NCBI GenBank assembly: GCA_028277105.1
Contig: JANQHO010000141.1
Coordinates: forward strand, 35,836 to 99,835
Direction: 5' to 3'
DNA length: 64,000 bases
DNA from: Owenweeksia sp.
GTDB taxonomy: Bacteria > Bacteroidota > Bacteroidia > Flavobacteriales > Schleiferiaceae
Numbering within the stretch: position 1 is the stretch's first letter; each line of letters starts with the position of its first letter. Shown in pieces: positions 9,299 to 18,401 of this stretch. A model generated the notes under the pieces. That model was not told where the DNA came from. It worked only from the letters and a program-made list of their open reading frames with translations, and ran no database searches. The position numbers and the translations under genes were made by a program.

Positions 9299-10294
9299 TC
9301 AGTTAAACTCTTGTAAAGCCCTTTCAATAATATCATCTATACCTAAAGCAAGCCTGGGTTCGGATGCAGCCTGAAAAATATCCGGGGGTATCCCCAATTC
9401 TATGTTATAACTATTAGGTAAAAACATGGCAGTAGCTGAAAAACGATAGCGCCAGCTATTGGGCAATTCATTGTCAATGGGTATACCTCCCCCTCCCCCT
9501 GTTTGATCGCCTATGATGGTAACATTTTCGAAATTACTCATGATAGCGGTAAAGGCATTAGTGGCGGAATAGCACCTGCGGTTGGTCAATAGCACTACAC
9601 TGCCATCAAAAACTTTAGAAGCAGGAGAAAGTGAGTAGGACAGGCCGTTGCCAAATTCGTTGTGACCCGGGCCGGTTTTTTCAAAACTTACCAAGACTTG
9701 TTTTTTTTCGTTGATGAAACGCTGAGCCAGGGCAAATGAGTTATTAAGACTGCCCCCGCCATTGCTTCTTACATCAATTATCACTCCTTTGAGGCCGGCA
9801 AAGTAATCGATCATTCTGTCCAGGTTTTCGGTAGTGAAACCATTGGAGAAGCTCTCAAAGTAAAGATAACCGACCGAATCTATTATCGTATATTTTAAGC
9901 CCCCGGCTATCCTGTAATCATCACCTAAATAGAAGCGTTCTACCACATCTTCGTCAAAGTTATCGGGGAAGTTGAGGTACCATTGCCAGTTGCGGCTCAG
10001 GTTAAAAGGGGAGATGAGGTTTACATGCCCGTCTTCCAGGTGATATAACATGCTATCCAGTACCGCAAACAAAGCCTCATCGGTCATACCATCAAAAACC
10101 ATAGGTTCATAATGTTGTCTTATAGAGTCCCAGTTAATATTCTTAAGGGTGAAGAAACTATACTTTTGATCAACTGTGTTCCAGAGGATGTCAAAGTTTA
10201 CTGTTGGACTATTCTGAGGGTTTTCATCTATCAGAGCTTTTTCGCAGCTCATTAAAACAAGAGAAATAACCAAGTACAGGCTTGTTCTTTTCAA
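9299..10294 (-). CDS. S41-family peptidase, predicted lipoprotein
   Basis: A 331-residue tail-specific-protease-like protein. The signal peptide ends in a lipobox (LVLMSC), so it is probably anchored in the envelope. The S41 core shows GVIIDVRSNGGGSLNNS and the nucleophile region CYSATNAF. The usual downstream lysine motif is replaced by IGDQTGGGGG, a form common in Bacteroidota S41 proteins. There is no obvious PDZ domain. It is the last gene of an operon with the beta-barrel protein (4-bp overlap) and the aspartyl protease. Confidence 0.85.
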   Translation of the reverse strand: MKRTSLYLVISLVLMSCEKALIDENPQNSPTVNFDILWNTVDQKYSFFTLKNINWDSIRQHYEPMVFDGMTDEALFAVLDSMLYHLEDGHVNLISPFNLSRNWQWYLNFPDNFDEDVVERFYLGDDYRIAGGLKYTIIDSVGYLYFESFSNGFTTENLDRMIDYFAGLKGVIIDVRSNGGGSLNNSFALAQRFINEKKQVLVSFEKTGPGHNEFGNGLSYSLSPASKVFDGSVVLLTNRRCYSATNAFTAIMSNFENVTIIGDQTGGGGGIPIDNELPNSWRYRFSATAMFLPNSYNIELGIPPDIFQAASEPRLALGIDDIIERALQEFN

Positions 10295-11043
10295 AACTTA
10301 AAGATTATAGATAAACTGAGATTTTGGCTGCCGCTTTGGTAAGTATTCAATACATTTAAAGAAGTGTACTCCCAGAGGTAGGAGAGCTTTACCTGGTTGC
10401 CGTTGCTGAGATTCCACAACAGATCCGCCCGGGAATCCATCTGAAAAAAATCGCCCCAAAACGCAAAGCCTTTACTGCCAATCTCACCATTCAGGAAAGG
10501 TTTGATGTAGCCGGGACGCATGTAATAGGTTCCAATGGGAAGGATAAGATTGTATTGCAGGCCAAAGGACTTATCCCAAAACTGCAGAGGTTTCTTCACC
10601 AAAAAATTAAAGCCAAAAGAAGCAAAACCCGCATAGTTTACCGAACTGTTGCGATAGCGATTGTGCAACCTGTAATCCAAGGAGTTATGTGATACCACCC
10701 CTGCATAAAACTTGTAGCCATTATAGGAATAAGGGGTGTAAGCGAGGTAATAAACAACCCGGCCTAATCCACTGATAGTTCGACTGGGATTGAGTTCAGA
10801 GGCGACATCAGGCTCTTGGACTCCTCCGTAACCGCTGATCTCAACTGAGCTGATCCAGTTTTTGATTTCATCGTAATAGCCCAATCTGAAGTGAGCCATA
10901 TGGCCTGAGTAGCTTACAGGAGAAAGGGCCTCATCCTTTACAGTTTGATAGGTGTAACCCAGACCAAAATTCAGATAATGATTGTGCTGACCCTTGAGGA
11001 TAAAGGTAGTACTAAGCAATAAAACGGTTATTAGTTTTTCCAT
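10291..11043 (-). CDS. Outer-membrane beta-barrel protein, unknown function
   Basis: A 250-residue protein with an N-terminal signal peptide (MEKLITVLLLSTTFILKGQ) and alternating polar/aromatic strands throughout (LNFGLGYTYQ, HFRLGYYDE, YAGFASFGFNFLV). It ends in the phenylalanine typical of barrel proteins (LSIIFKF). No family was recognised. It overlaps both neighbours (13 bp with the upstream protease, 4 bp with the downstream peptidase), so the three are almost certainly co-translated. It may be a partner or substrate of the two proteases; that is inference. Confidence 0.75.
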   Translation of the reverse strand: MEKLITVLLLSTTFILKGQHNHYLNFGLGYTYQTVKDEALSPVSYSGHMAHFRLGYYDEIKNWISSVEISGYGGVQEPDVASELNPSRTISGLGRVVYYLAYTPYSYNGYKFYAGVVSHNSLDYRLHNRYRNSSVNYAGFASFGFNFLVKKPLQFWDKSFGLQYNLILPIGTYYMRPGYIKPFLNGEIGSKGFAFWGDFFQMDSRADLLWNLSNGNQVKLSYLWEYTSLNVLNTYQSGSQNLSLSIIFKF

Positions 11044-12215
11044 AGATCTTCCGGATAAACGGTGTGTATTACGTCAGGCTGGTTTACCTTACGGAAACTG
11101 ATAGAGTCTAAATAAATAAATTCTGATATAAGGAATTCAATGAACTGGCAATATTCCAAACTTTTGAGCTCCATGTTCAGGATTTCTATTTTATCCCCGT
11201 ACCGCAGTCCTTTTTTCCATACATTACCATCTTTTAAGATCGAGGCTATGTAGATACTGTCGCCTGATGTGGAGGGGATAAAGCCAAACAAGTTTTTGGG
11301 CTTTATTACTACGGATGAATCATAAGGGAGAAAACCGATTTTTTCATTTTGATAATCCAGCATCAGCCTGGTCTTTTTCAATATGGAGTTTCCTATTTTA
11401 TTTTTTAACTCTATTTCTGCAATGGCATTGTATATGCTCAGCTCTCCTATTTGGAAACGTGGGATCTGGTATTGAAAACTGCTATCGGTCTTATGGCCAA
11501 AAATCCCCTGAGTACTTCCATCTATAATTTCGCAGTGCGTATAATCGTTAAAAAGAGATTCCTGGTCTGCTTCTTTAAAAACCTTTTTAGAGATATCGAG
11601 GCTACCGGTTGATCCCAGGTCGAGCAGTATATCTTTAATTTCTGTTGAGTCGATAGTGATATCGAGGAAAGGTCTCACATTTCCGTATTTCATGGGGATC
11701 TCGAACATACCAGGCTTTGATAAATCCCTGTCACTGAGCGTTAAGCTGGAGTCCTTGTAATCTACCAACCAATTGGCATGGCGGATAAGATTGTTACCTA
11801 TGATACCGTCAGGTACCATACACTTTAAAACGGAGTTTTCAGGCCAGTCTATTACAGTAGTCAGTATGTCTGTAAATTCGACTTCTCCGATTTTTACCGA
11901 TTCCAGAATTGCCATATCCAACTTATAGCTTTGCCCCCGTGAATCCCTGGTTTTTATTCTTCCTCTGGTTTTAAGGTTCAATTGATCAGCTACTTCCCTG
12001 GAAACTATAGTAGAAGAAGCCCCGGTATCGAAGATCATCCTGTAAATTTTACCATTAATGTTAACGGGTAATACGATCAGTCTTCGTGGATAGTCAAACT
12101 TTTGAGTAACTGTGAAATTTTTACTGACAATGTCTGATTTAGACCTTAAGTAGGAGTAACGGGAGCAGGAACTAATAGAAATAAGAAAGATAAGGATCAG
12201 CCCTGCTTTTTTCAT
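11031..12215 (-). CDS. Retropepsin-like aspartyl protease with PDZ-like tail, predicted lipoprotein
   Basis: A 394-residue protein. The signal peptide ends at ISISSC, a lipobox. The first catalytic motif is FDTGASSTIVS (about residues 62-72). A second half-domain has LLDLGSTGSLDIS at the matching place, with DLG in place of DTG. The C-terminal part (ILKDGNVWKKGLRYGDKIEILN) resembles a PDZ domain, an architecture common in Bacteroidota. It is the first gene of a three-gene operon with a beta-barrel protein and an S41 peptidase, which together look like an envelope proteolysis module. Confidence 0.85.
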   Translation of the reverse strand: MKKAGLILIFLISISSCSRYSYLRSKSDIVSKNFTVTQKFDYPRRLIVLPVNINGKIYRMIFDTGASSTIVSREVADQLNLKTRGRIKTRDSRGQSYKLDMAILESVKIGEVEFTDILTTVIDWPENSVLKCMVPDGIIGNNLIRHANWLVDYKDSSLTLSDRDLSKPGMFEIPMKYGNVRPFLDITIDSTEIKDILLDLGSTGSLDISKKVFKEADQESLFNDYTHCEIIDGSTQGIFGHKTDSSFQYQIPRFQIGELSIYNAIAEIELKNKIGNSILKKTRLMLDYQNEKIGFLPYDSSVVIKPKNLFGFIPSTSGDSIYIASILKDGNVWKKGLRYGDKIEILNMELKSLEYCQFIEFLISEFIYLDSISFRKVNQPDVIHTVYPEDLWKN

Positions 12216-12301
12216 TGGTTATTTTAGGCTTTTTATAAAGGTTAGATGTTCAACAATGACAACAGCAAATTATCATTACGATATGGCAAAATAACAAAAG
12301 C

Positions 12302-12700
12302 TCACTTAAGAGTAATGCTTATGGTCATATCTTCTTTTAATTCAAAAAGCTGATCTTGAATTGCTGGAGGCCCGAATGATCCCCTTACATTATTGCTGAA
12401 GCCATACTTCTCTTTTGGGAGGCCCAGTATACTTTTATCCAGTTTCTTGTTGCTGTTTTTGTCGTGGAAGGCAGAGACGGCATAGCTGCCTGCTGGTAGG
12501 ACTGTATTATAGAAGGCGGTTTTATCTTCCAAGGCAACTATTTTCCTTTCAATGGTTTCGCCTTCAGCATTCTGGATCCTGATCATGAGCTGTCCTTTGT
12601 CAACAGCTATACCATTAAAATTGATGTTTAGCCGATGTTTTTGAGAATATATGGGAATACTCATAAGTACAAATAATAGCAGAAAATAGAATAACTTCAT
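12302..12700 (-). CDS. DUF2141-like secreted protein
   Basis: A 132-residue protein with a signal peptide (MKLFYFLLLFVLMSIPIYS). The body matches the DUF2141 pattern: N-terminal strand with KGQLMIRIQN, a central AGSYAVSAFHDKNSNKKLDKSILGLPKEKYGFSNN stretch (quoted here in outline only by its AFHDKN core) and a C-terminal ITLK strand. Function unknown; members are secreted or periplasmic. It is a probable single gene between the protease operon and the sorting-domain protein. Confidence 0.8.
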   Translation of the reverse strand: MKLFYFLLLFVLMSIPIYSQKHRLNINFNGIAVDKGQLMIRIQNAEGETIERKIVALEDKTAFYNTVLPAGSYAVSAFHDKNSNKKLDKSILGLPKEKYGFSNNVRGSFGPPAIQDQLFELKEDMTISITLK

Positions 12701-12735
12701 TTCGAAAAAAGGAATAAAGAGTTTGGAGAAGTAAA

Positions 12736-13134
12736 CTAACGCAATAATACTAACGAACCTTGCCTGCTAAAGGTTTTATAACCATTTAGATCAGGATCTG
12801 TATAAGTAGCATAGAGGCGGTAAAGATATACTCCCTGTTGGAGCTTTTCACCTTCAAAAGTGCCATCCCAGGCGGCAGAAGCCACAGGGGTATTTGTTTC
12901 ATATACCAAACGACCCCAACGGTCAAAAATCTTCAGGTTGAATTCTTTGAAAGAACACTGTTCGCCATACTTTATGGTAAATCGTTCGTTCAGGTTATCA
13001 TCATTGGGAGTAAAGGCATCCGGAATATAGATATTGCAGGATGAATTAGACGAAGGATTGGCTCTTTGACCTTGTAAGTTAAAGCTCAACAACAATACCC
13101 CTAATATCAATATGATATAATATCTCCTCTTCAT
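12736..13134 (-). CDS. Short secreted protein made almost only of a gliding-motility-type (T9SS type B) C-terminal domain
   Basis: I use the ATG at 13134 (MKRRYYIILILGVLLLSF), which gives a clean signal peptide; an upstream in-frame start adds 14 residues with no signal character. After about 20 further residues the rest is a CHU_C/gliding-motility-associated domain: NIYIPDAFTPNDDNLN, LKIFDRWGRLVYET, WDGTFEGEKLQQGVYLYRL. This domain normally forms the tail of very large adhesins and directs them through the type IX system. Here no cargo precedes it. A -7 box sits 6 bp before the start. Confidence 0.8.
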   Translation of the reverse strand: MKRRYYIILILGVLLLSFNLQGQRANPSSNSSCNIYIPDAFTPNDDNLNERFTIKYGEQCSFKEFNLKIFDRWGRLVYETNTPVASAAWDGTFEGEKLQQGVYLYRLYATYTDPDLNGYKTFSRQGSLVLLR

Positions 13135-13140
13135 CAACCG

Positions 13141-13148
13141 CAAATATA
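13141..13148 (-). promoter_or_regulatory. -7 box close to the start codon of the sorting-domain gene
   Basis: On the minus strand TATATTTG, ending 6 bp before the ATG at 13134. If it is used, the mRNA would have almost no leader. A CAA (minus-strand TTG) at 13174-13176 is 25 bp away, longer than usual. Confidence 0.35.
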
Positions 13149-13245
13149 AAGAATAGGCTAAGGCCTTATCTGGCAATATAATTATAAATATAATATAATT
13201 TATTAAAGGGCAATGGGAATGATTAACCGATGGGTTCGGGGGTAA

Positions 13246-13278
13246 AACTTTTCCAAAGTTTCAAACTTTGGAAAAGTT
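13246..13278. terminator. Perfect 33-nt palindrome, probable terminator
   Basis: AACTTTTCCAAAGTTT, a single C, then the exact reverse complement. It lies 25 bp after the stop of the NHL-repeat lipoprotein gene (stop at 13303, minus strand), where a transcript ending is expected. The perfect palindrome could also be a short repeat element of a kind seen between Bacteroidota genes. Confidence 0.6.
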
Positions 13279-13302
13279 AAATGGGCATGAAAGGCAGCTC
13301 GT

Positions 13303-14538
13303 TTATTCAAAATCAAGGGTGAGCTTAAAGCGCAAAACCCGGCCGTTCTCTGAATCTGCCACATAAAGGATTTCATTAAAATAAGCTACGGCAGTAGGAT
13401 TGTTAAACTCAGTAAGAGCATTACCTGTTCCTCCAAAGCTGGCTTTTTGAAATTTTCTGATGCCGGTGGCAGCCGGAGGTTGCACCCCTTCAAAACCCGT
13501 AAAGTTAAACTGGTGGAGGGAGTCTGTTTCAGAATCTACTACAAAAATATAGCGTGATGCATCACCAGCCACGGTGATATCATAGGGTTTTCTGAATTTG
13601 TTAGGGCTATTGATAAAACCATCGGCCTGGGTTGTATCACCGGTAGCTAGCAACCTCACCTGGTAAAAACTAGTGAATTCTGTTTCAACGTACTGAAGAT
13701 ATTGTACTTTAAGCTGATTGTTAGGATCCAGGGAAGTATAGATAAAATCGCGCCCTGGTGTGGTGGTAAGTTGAGGAGGCTGGGCCAGAGTAGTAATACC
13801 GCTGGGTTCTAAAAAGTAATCCCTGAATACTCCAGAGGAAGAGTTAACAATAATAGTAGTAATAAAGGAATCGTCATTATTGAAATAACAAACGGCATCA
13901 TCAGGGGCAAAGGTGGGGGTTAACGGTTTATCGCCTTCACGTGTTACATAAAACTGGTTGTTGATATCAGGGGCACCATTATCGGCAATGATGGAGATAC
14001 GTTGAAATGAAACTATGTTGATTTGGTCGGTAGAATCGGCATTGGATTTAAAGTAAAAAGGGTGAACAATTTTGTTGGATATGACGGCATTATTGAGGTT
14101 GTAGCCTCCACCACCAAATTGATCGAGTCGGTAAATGGTTGAAAAGGAACGGTCAACGGTATCGTTTCCGCGTATAAGTTGTGTGTCGAGACGACCAATA
14201 ACCAGAAGGTCAAATTTTCTATCCTGGGCCACAGACTTAGCTCCGGGGATTGATTTTCTACCTAATACTCTTCCGGCCTCATCCAGGCAAACCACTTCTT
14301 CTCTTACTTCGTCCACTACATAGATCAACTCATCAAAGCCAATACAAACATCAACAGGCTTTGCAAAATCATTTAAAGATGGCTGTATGGGAACATAAGC
14401 GATCTGGCGATCAGCATCATAATCCGGTACTTCTATAAAAGAAAGATCAGTTTTATCGCCAAAATATTTCTCGCAGCCAGTAAAGCTTAGTGAAAATACT
14501 AGTAAAGCCAGTATAGAAGGTAAAGTCTTATTCATCAT
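13303..14538 (-). CDS. NHL/beta-propeller repeat lipoprotein
   Basis: A 411-residue protein with a lipobox after the signal peptide (SLSFTGC). Repeats of the NHL type are visible: VDVCIGFDELIYVVDE, PYDITVAGDASRYIFVVDS and PTAVAYFNEILYVADSENGRV, each ending in a V-D/A-D pattern, so a beta-propeller is likely. It is probably exposed on the cell surface or in the periplasm. It overlaps the upstream PorV/PorQ gene by 4 bp and is the last gene of the TonB-receptor operon, followed by a palindromic terminator. Confidence 0.8.
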   Translation of the reverse strand: MMNKTLPSILALLVFSLSFTGCEKYFGDKTDLSFIEVPDYDADRQIAYVPIQPSLNDFAKPVDVCIGFDELIYVVDEVREEVVCLDEAGRVLGRKSIPGAKSVAQDRKFDLLVIGRLDTQLIRGNDTVDRSFSTIYRLDQFGGGGYNLNNAVISNKIVHPFYFKSNADSTDQINIVSFQRISIIADNGAPDINNQFYVTREGDKPLTPTFAPDDAVCYFNNDDSFITTIIVNSSSGVFRDYFLEPSGITTLAQPPQLTTTPGRDFIYTSLDPNNQLKVQYLQYVETEFTSFYQVRLLATGDTTQADGFINSPNKFRKPYDITVAGDASRYIFVVDSETDSLHQFNFTGFEGVQPPAATGIRKFQKASFGGTGNALTEFNNPTAVAYFNEILYVADSENGRVLRFKLTLDFE

Positions 14539-15548
14539 TCCCTGGAATCGTTTATGATATTTATCCTTAAACCGATGTTATTCTGTATACCGAGATAGTT
14601 CGTAGGGTTAGCGGCATAATCAATATAAAGAGGAAATCCTCCTATACGGGCTCTAACTCCAATACCAAAGGTGGGATAATCCTGATCCCTTACACTGATC
14701 TTATATCCGGCCCGGGCAAAAAATATTTCCATGTATTCGTATTCCACGCCCAGGCGGTAATTCTCAGCATTATCGTTTGGGTGATTGAGTTGGGCAGAAG
14801 CAGTAATACTCTGTTGTTCGGTATTATAGGGTTTAAAACTAGCCCCCAGTTTAAAAATGGTAGGAACAACGTTGGCGTCCAGACTTATTCCGGTAGTGCG
14901 GTTAAATACAACGGGAAGGTCGTCATCATCACTGCTCAGCGAAGAATTACCCCCAAAGTTTTGTACCATAACGGCAAACTTGAGGTCTTTGAAGTCTGTT
15001 TCGTAAAGAAAAGCAACGTCTACCGTAGCATTGGAGTTGGAATAACCGGCTATACCTTCGTAGATATACTTTACGGTAACACCAGCACTGAATAAGGCGG
15101 ATAACTGCCTGGAGTAAGTAAGGCCCAGCGCCATATTACTAACCACAATGCTACGTCCGGTACCTTGTGGTTGAAATTCGGTGCGTTCTTCCATGTCTCC
15201 CGAGTTAAGGGAATTAACACTAACTCCAAGATTGCTTACATCGTCCAGAGGAAAAATCCCGGAAGCAAAAGACTGATTGATACCGGCTCCTAAAAAGAGA
15301 TGGCTCAGGGCTACGGAAGTACTTCTCAGGTGTGTAAGGGCTGCCGGATTATTGATCACGGAATAGGCGTCTCCTGTGTTGGCAACGCTGGCACCACCCA
15401 TACCGGTTGAACGGGTACTCATATCTGTTTTCAAGAAGCTAAGGGTAGACAATCCGGCCCTTTCTCCTCCGTATATAGGTAAGATCTGGGCTTTGGCAGT
15501 GAGCGTAAGCAACAAAACAGAAAAGATGGTTAATAGTCTCATTATCAT
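14535..15548 (-). CDS. PorV/PorQ-family outer-membrane protein
   Basis: A 337-residue barrel protein with signal peptide (LLTIFSVLLLTLTAKAQ). The N-terminal STRSTGMGGASVANTGDAY, with NNPAAL soon after, is the hallmark of the PorV/PorQ family. PorV shuttles T9SS cargo to the attachment complex; other members have unknown roles. An alternative start is two codons in (15542). It sits between a TonB receptor and an NHL lipoprotein and overlaps the latter by 4 bp. I cannot tell from one window whether this is the T9SS PorV itself or a paralogue devoted to this cluster. Confidence 0.85.
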   Translation of the reverse strand: MIMRLLTIFSVLLLTLTAKAQILPIYGGERAGLSTLSFLKTDMSTRSTGMGGASVANTGDAYSVINNPAALTHLRSTSVALSHLFLGAGINQSFASGIFPLDDVSNLGVSVNSLNSGDMEERTEFQPQGTGRSIVVSNMALGLTYSRQLSALFSAGVTVKYIYEGIAGYSNSNATVDVAFLYETDFKDLKFAVMVQNFGGNSSLSSDDDDLPVVFNRTTGISLDANVVPTIFKLGASFKPYNTEQQSITASAQLNHPNDNAENYRLGVEYEYMEIFFARAGYKISVRDQDYPTFGIGVRARIGGFPLYIDYAANPTNYLGIQNNIGLRINIINDSRE

Positions 15549-15554
15549 ATCTTT

Positions 15555-18401
15555 TTAAAACCTGAATGCCAGTCCGTATAATATTTGACGCGGGGCAAGG
15601 TATCGAGCCGGATTACGCGGGTCTGTCCCTGACTGGGCAGGGTTGTTGAAACGCGGATCGAGCCAGTCTGAAGGGACATCGTCACCAAATTCATAAGCCC
15701 TCCCGGTTACAGGATTGATAATCTGTGAGTTTCGTGCATCGAGCAGGTTGCGTACTTCTATACTGAGTGAAACACCTCTACCCCCGGAAAGTCCCAGAGG
15801 AATATTATAAGTGACCTTAAGATCAAAATTATGCCAGGGATCGGCAACTTCAGAAAGATTGGCGCTGGTGATCTCTTCGTATAGCGGACGGCCCAACTCG
15901 TTATTCTCAATAAAGGTGTAGGGTGTGTAGCGAAAACCTGAAGTAAACTGATAAGACAGGTAAATACTGAGACCGGTCAGGTCGAGACCGGCAAAAGGCA
16001 GGGTACTATCCGGTGAGAAAACAATTCCGGCATTAATATTCCAGGGGCGGTCAAAAGCCAGAAACTGTTCTTTGGTATTGGAGACCTCTCCGTTCTCAGC
16101 AATTTGCAAAGCAGATTCGCGGGCTGAATTGGATTTTCCTTTAGCTACCTGGTAAGCTACGTTGGTAAACGTGCGGAAGTAGCTGTTTATCCTGAATTGG
16201 GTACCCAACTCAACTCCGTAAATGCGGGCGTAATCCTGGTTGATGAAAAAAGTCTTGGTATTAGGGCGACCGGACTGGTCCCTGATTAATACGCTCCGGG
16301 AAACGATATAATCGAAACGGTTGTTGTTAAAGGCAGTAAAGGTTACAGCAAGATCCTTGGTGATCTTGGACTTCAAGCCTATTTCATAAGAAACATTTAC
16401 CTCAGGGTCGAGATCGGGGTTACCCAGGTCGGAAAGAAATGACTGGTCCTGAAATACAGGATCTAAACCTGCATAAATAAAACGAGGGTGTGGTAACCTC
16501 ATACTATGACCGTAGTTAAAGTACAGAACGTTATTCTCTGTTACCGGAAAAGAAACATTGATACGGGGCAGTAGGCGAGCTTTCCAGCGGAGACCAAAAA
16601 GCTCCACGGTTTTTCTTTCGTAGTCTTCCCTTACCTGGTCTACTACCGGAGCATCGGGATTACTTACAGCATCATCGGCAAATTTGCCTGGCGCCCAGTA
16701 GTTAAAACGAAGACCCAGAGTGGCTATAATGCCTTTATAAGTGATCCTGTCCTGGAAGAAAATTCCACCTTCAATGGGTCTGGCCAGCCAGATGTCGTTG
16801 CTGCTGCCTATACTAAGAGAAGGTGTAGAAGTAGTATCATTGATAACTATAGGGGCTCCAACCCAGGGACGGCTTACATCCACCCACTGGTATTCGGTAA
16901 ATGTATTTTGCAAACCAAAACTGAATTCATTAGCCTTATTGGGAATATAAGTGGCTTTTAGGTTTACAGTGTATTCCTGGGCATAGTGGTCGTGCCAAAC
17001 GGGTGTTATCCCTCCGTTGTTAGTCAAGCCGCCATCACTGGGATTTACAAAAAGTATTCCGGGAGGAAGGTCTATAAGATCAAAAATGTCAACCGGGTAT
17101 GTAATGATATTATCCTCGTCCAGTATCTGGTCTACAGATTCCGTTCTGAAGGCTCTTCCATTGGCATCGGCCCTTAAGTTGGTAAACAATCTTCCAAGAG
17201 AAAGACTCAACCCCCAACTCTTAGTGATGAGGTGATTGATATTGATTGCTGTGAGGTTAGAATGATGGGTATAGGTAGTAGCATTATCTAAATTGAGGCT
17301 GCGGGAATACTGAAAGCCAGGGGTGAGAATAGCATCAAAACCGACAATTTGCAGGGTGCGGGTATTCTGATTGATGTTAAGCGAATGCTGATTGGTAATA
17401 CTGATCTTGGTACCGGGTTTTAGCTGATAACTCAGTTTCAGGGTATGAGTATAAGAGTTGGTTTGGCGAGGAGCCCAAAACTCAGGGTTTTCAGAAAAAA
17501 GTGAGCTTTGGATCTGATCAGCCGTAGCTCCAAAGTATTCGTCCGTGAGAAAAATACTTCCACTGGTAAACAGTTTTAACTTGCCATTGGTAAAAGGGAT
17601 TGGGGTGCCTAGACTCATTTCAACCCTGTCCGTATTAAAGGACGAAGCAATATCACTGCTTCCGAGGTAGTCTCTTTGCCAGCTTCCGGAAATTTCAAAT
17701 TTGTCTCCCCCTTCGCGTATAGTGGTGTTAACCACACCGGAGCTTCCTCCTCCAAATTCAGCACCTGCCCCGCCAGTTATCAGATTTACATTGGAGATGG
17801 AACTACTGGAAACATCAACGCCAAAGCCAGTTCCGGCAAGAGGGTCCTGTGCACTAATACCATCTACTATGTATTCGGTTTCATAAACCCTGGCTCCTCT
17901 GATCTGTAGTCCGTCCTGGGTTTTCACTACCCCAGCTTGCATTTCCAGCACTTCCTGTACGTTGCGAACGTTCATTTCCGCAATTTCTTCCTGTTTGATG
18001 CTTACTTCAGAAGCGGCCAACTCGAGATTTATCTGGCTGGAACGGCCTACTACCGTAACCTCGTTAAGTGATTCTGTCTGCTCCTTAAGAATAACGTCAA
18101 GGGTCTTATTTTCGCCTGCTGTGAAACGGATACCATTGTATATTTTGGTTTCGTAGCCAATAAATTGGACTTTTATTTGGTAGTCATTGGGTTTAATCCC
18201 GTTAATGGTGTAATTACCATTAATATCAGCGGCAGCACCTTTATATGTTCCAACCAAAGTTATAGAAGCACCAATGAGAGGCTGTCCGTCAGAGGCATCA
18301 GTGATTGTACCTGAAAGAGATGCCGTTTCCTCCTGAGCATAAAGGCTATATGTTACCAGGATTATCTGGAAGCAGATTAATATTTTTTTGCTAAAATTCA
18401 T
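15555..18401 (-). CDS. TonB-dependent receptor with carboxypeptidase-regulatory-like N-terminal domain
   Basis: A large outer-membrane importer. I chose the ATG at 18401 (MNFSKKILICF), which begins a signal peptide ending in LYAQ; an upstream in-frame start adds 19 residues with no signal character. Then follow a CarboxypepD_reg domain (SLSGTITDASDGQPLIGAS), a plug domain with QAGVVKTQDGLQIRGAR, and a beta-barrel ending RQILYGLAFRF with terminal phenylalanine. At about 948 residues it is of normal length. Its first bases overlap the end of the upstream lipoprotein gene by 11 bp. No SusD homologue lies nearby, so the substrate is unknown. Confidence 0.92.
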   Translation of the reverse strand: MNFSKKILICFQIILVTYSLYAQEETASLSGTITDASDGQPLIGASITLVGTYKGAAADINGNYTINGIKPNDYQIKVQFIGYETKIYNGIRFTAGENKTLDVILKEQTESLNEVTVVGRSSQINLELAASEVSIKQEEIAEMNVRNVQEVLEMQAGVVKTQDGLQIRGARVYETEYIVDGISAQDPLAGTGFGVDVSSSSISNVNLITGGAGAEFGGGSSGVVNTTIREGGDKFEISGSWQRDYLGSSDIASSFNTDRVEMSLGTPIPFTNGKLKLFTSGSIFLTDEYFGATADQIQSSLFSENPEFWAPRQTNSYTHTLKLSYQLKPGTKISITNQHSLNINQNTRTLQIVGFDAILTPGFQYSRSLNLDNATTYTHHSNLTAININHLITKSWGLSLSLGRLFTNLRADANGRAFRTESVDQILDEDNIITYPVDIFDLIDLPPGILFVNPSDGGLTNNGGITPVWHDHYAQEYTVNLKATYIPNKANEFSFGLQNTFTEYQWVDVSRPWVGAPIVINDTTSTPSLSIGSSNDIWLARPIEGGIFFQDRITYKGIIATLGLRFNYWAPGKFADDAVSNPDAPVVDQVREDYERKTVELFGLRWKARLLPRINVSFPVTENNVLYFNYGHSMRLPHPRFIYAGLDPVFQDQSFLSDLGNPDLDPEVNVSYEIGLKSKITKDLAVTFTAFNNNRFDYIVSRSVLIRDQSGRPNTKTFFINQDYARIYGVELGTQFRINSYFRTFTNVAYQVAKGKSNSARESALQIAENGEVSNTKEQFLAFDRPWNINAGIVFSPDSTLPFAGLDLTGLSIYLSYQFTSGFRYTPYTFIENNELGRPLYEEITSANLSEVADPWHNFDLKVTYNIPLGLSGGRGVSLSIEVRNLLDARNSQIINPVTGRAYEFGDDVPSDWLDPRFNNPAQSGTDPRNPARYLAPRQILYGLAFRF

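Noticed and set aside
13246..13278. Palindrome as mobile-element end
   Set aside because: It sits at the expected transcript end and no second copy or transposase was seen, so terminator is the simpler call.
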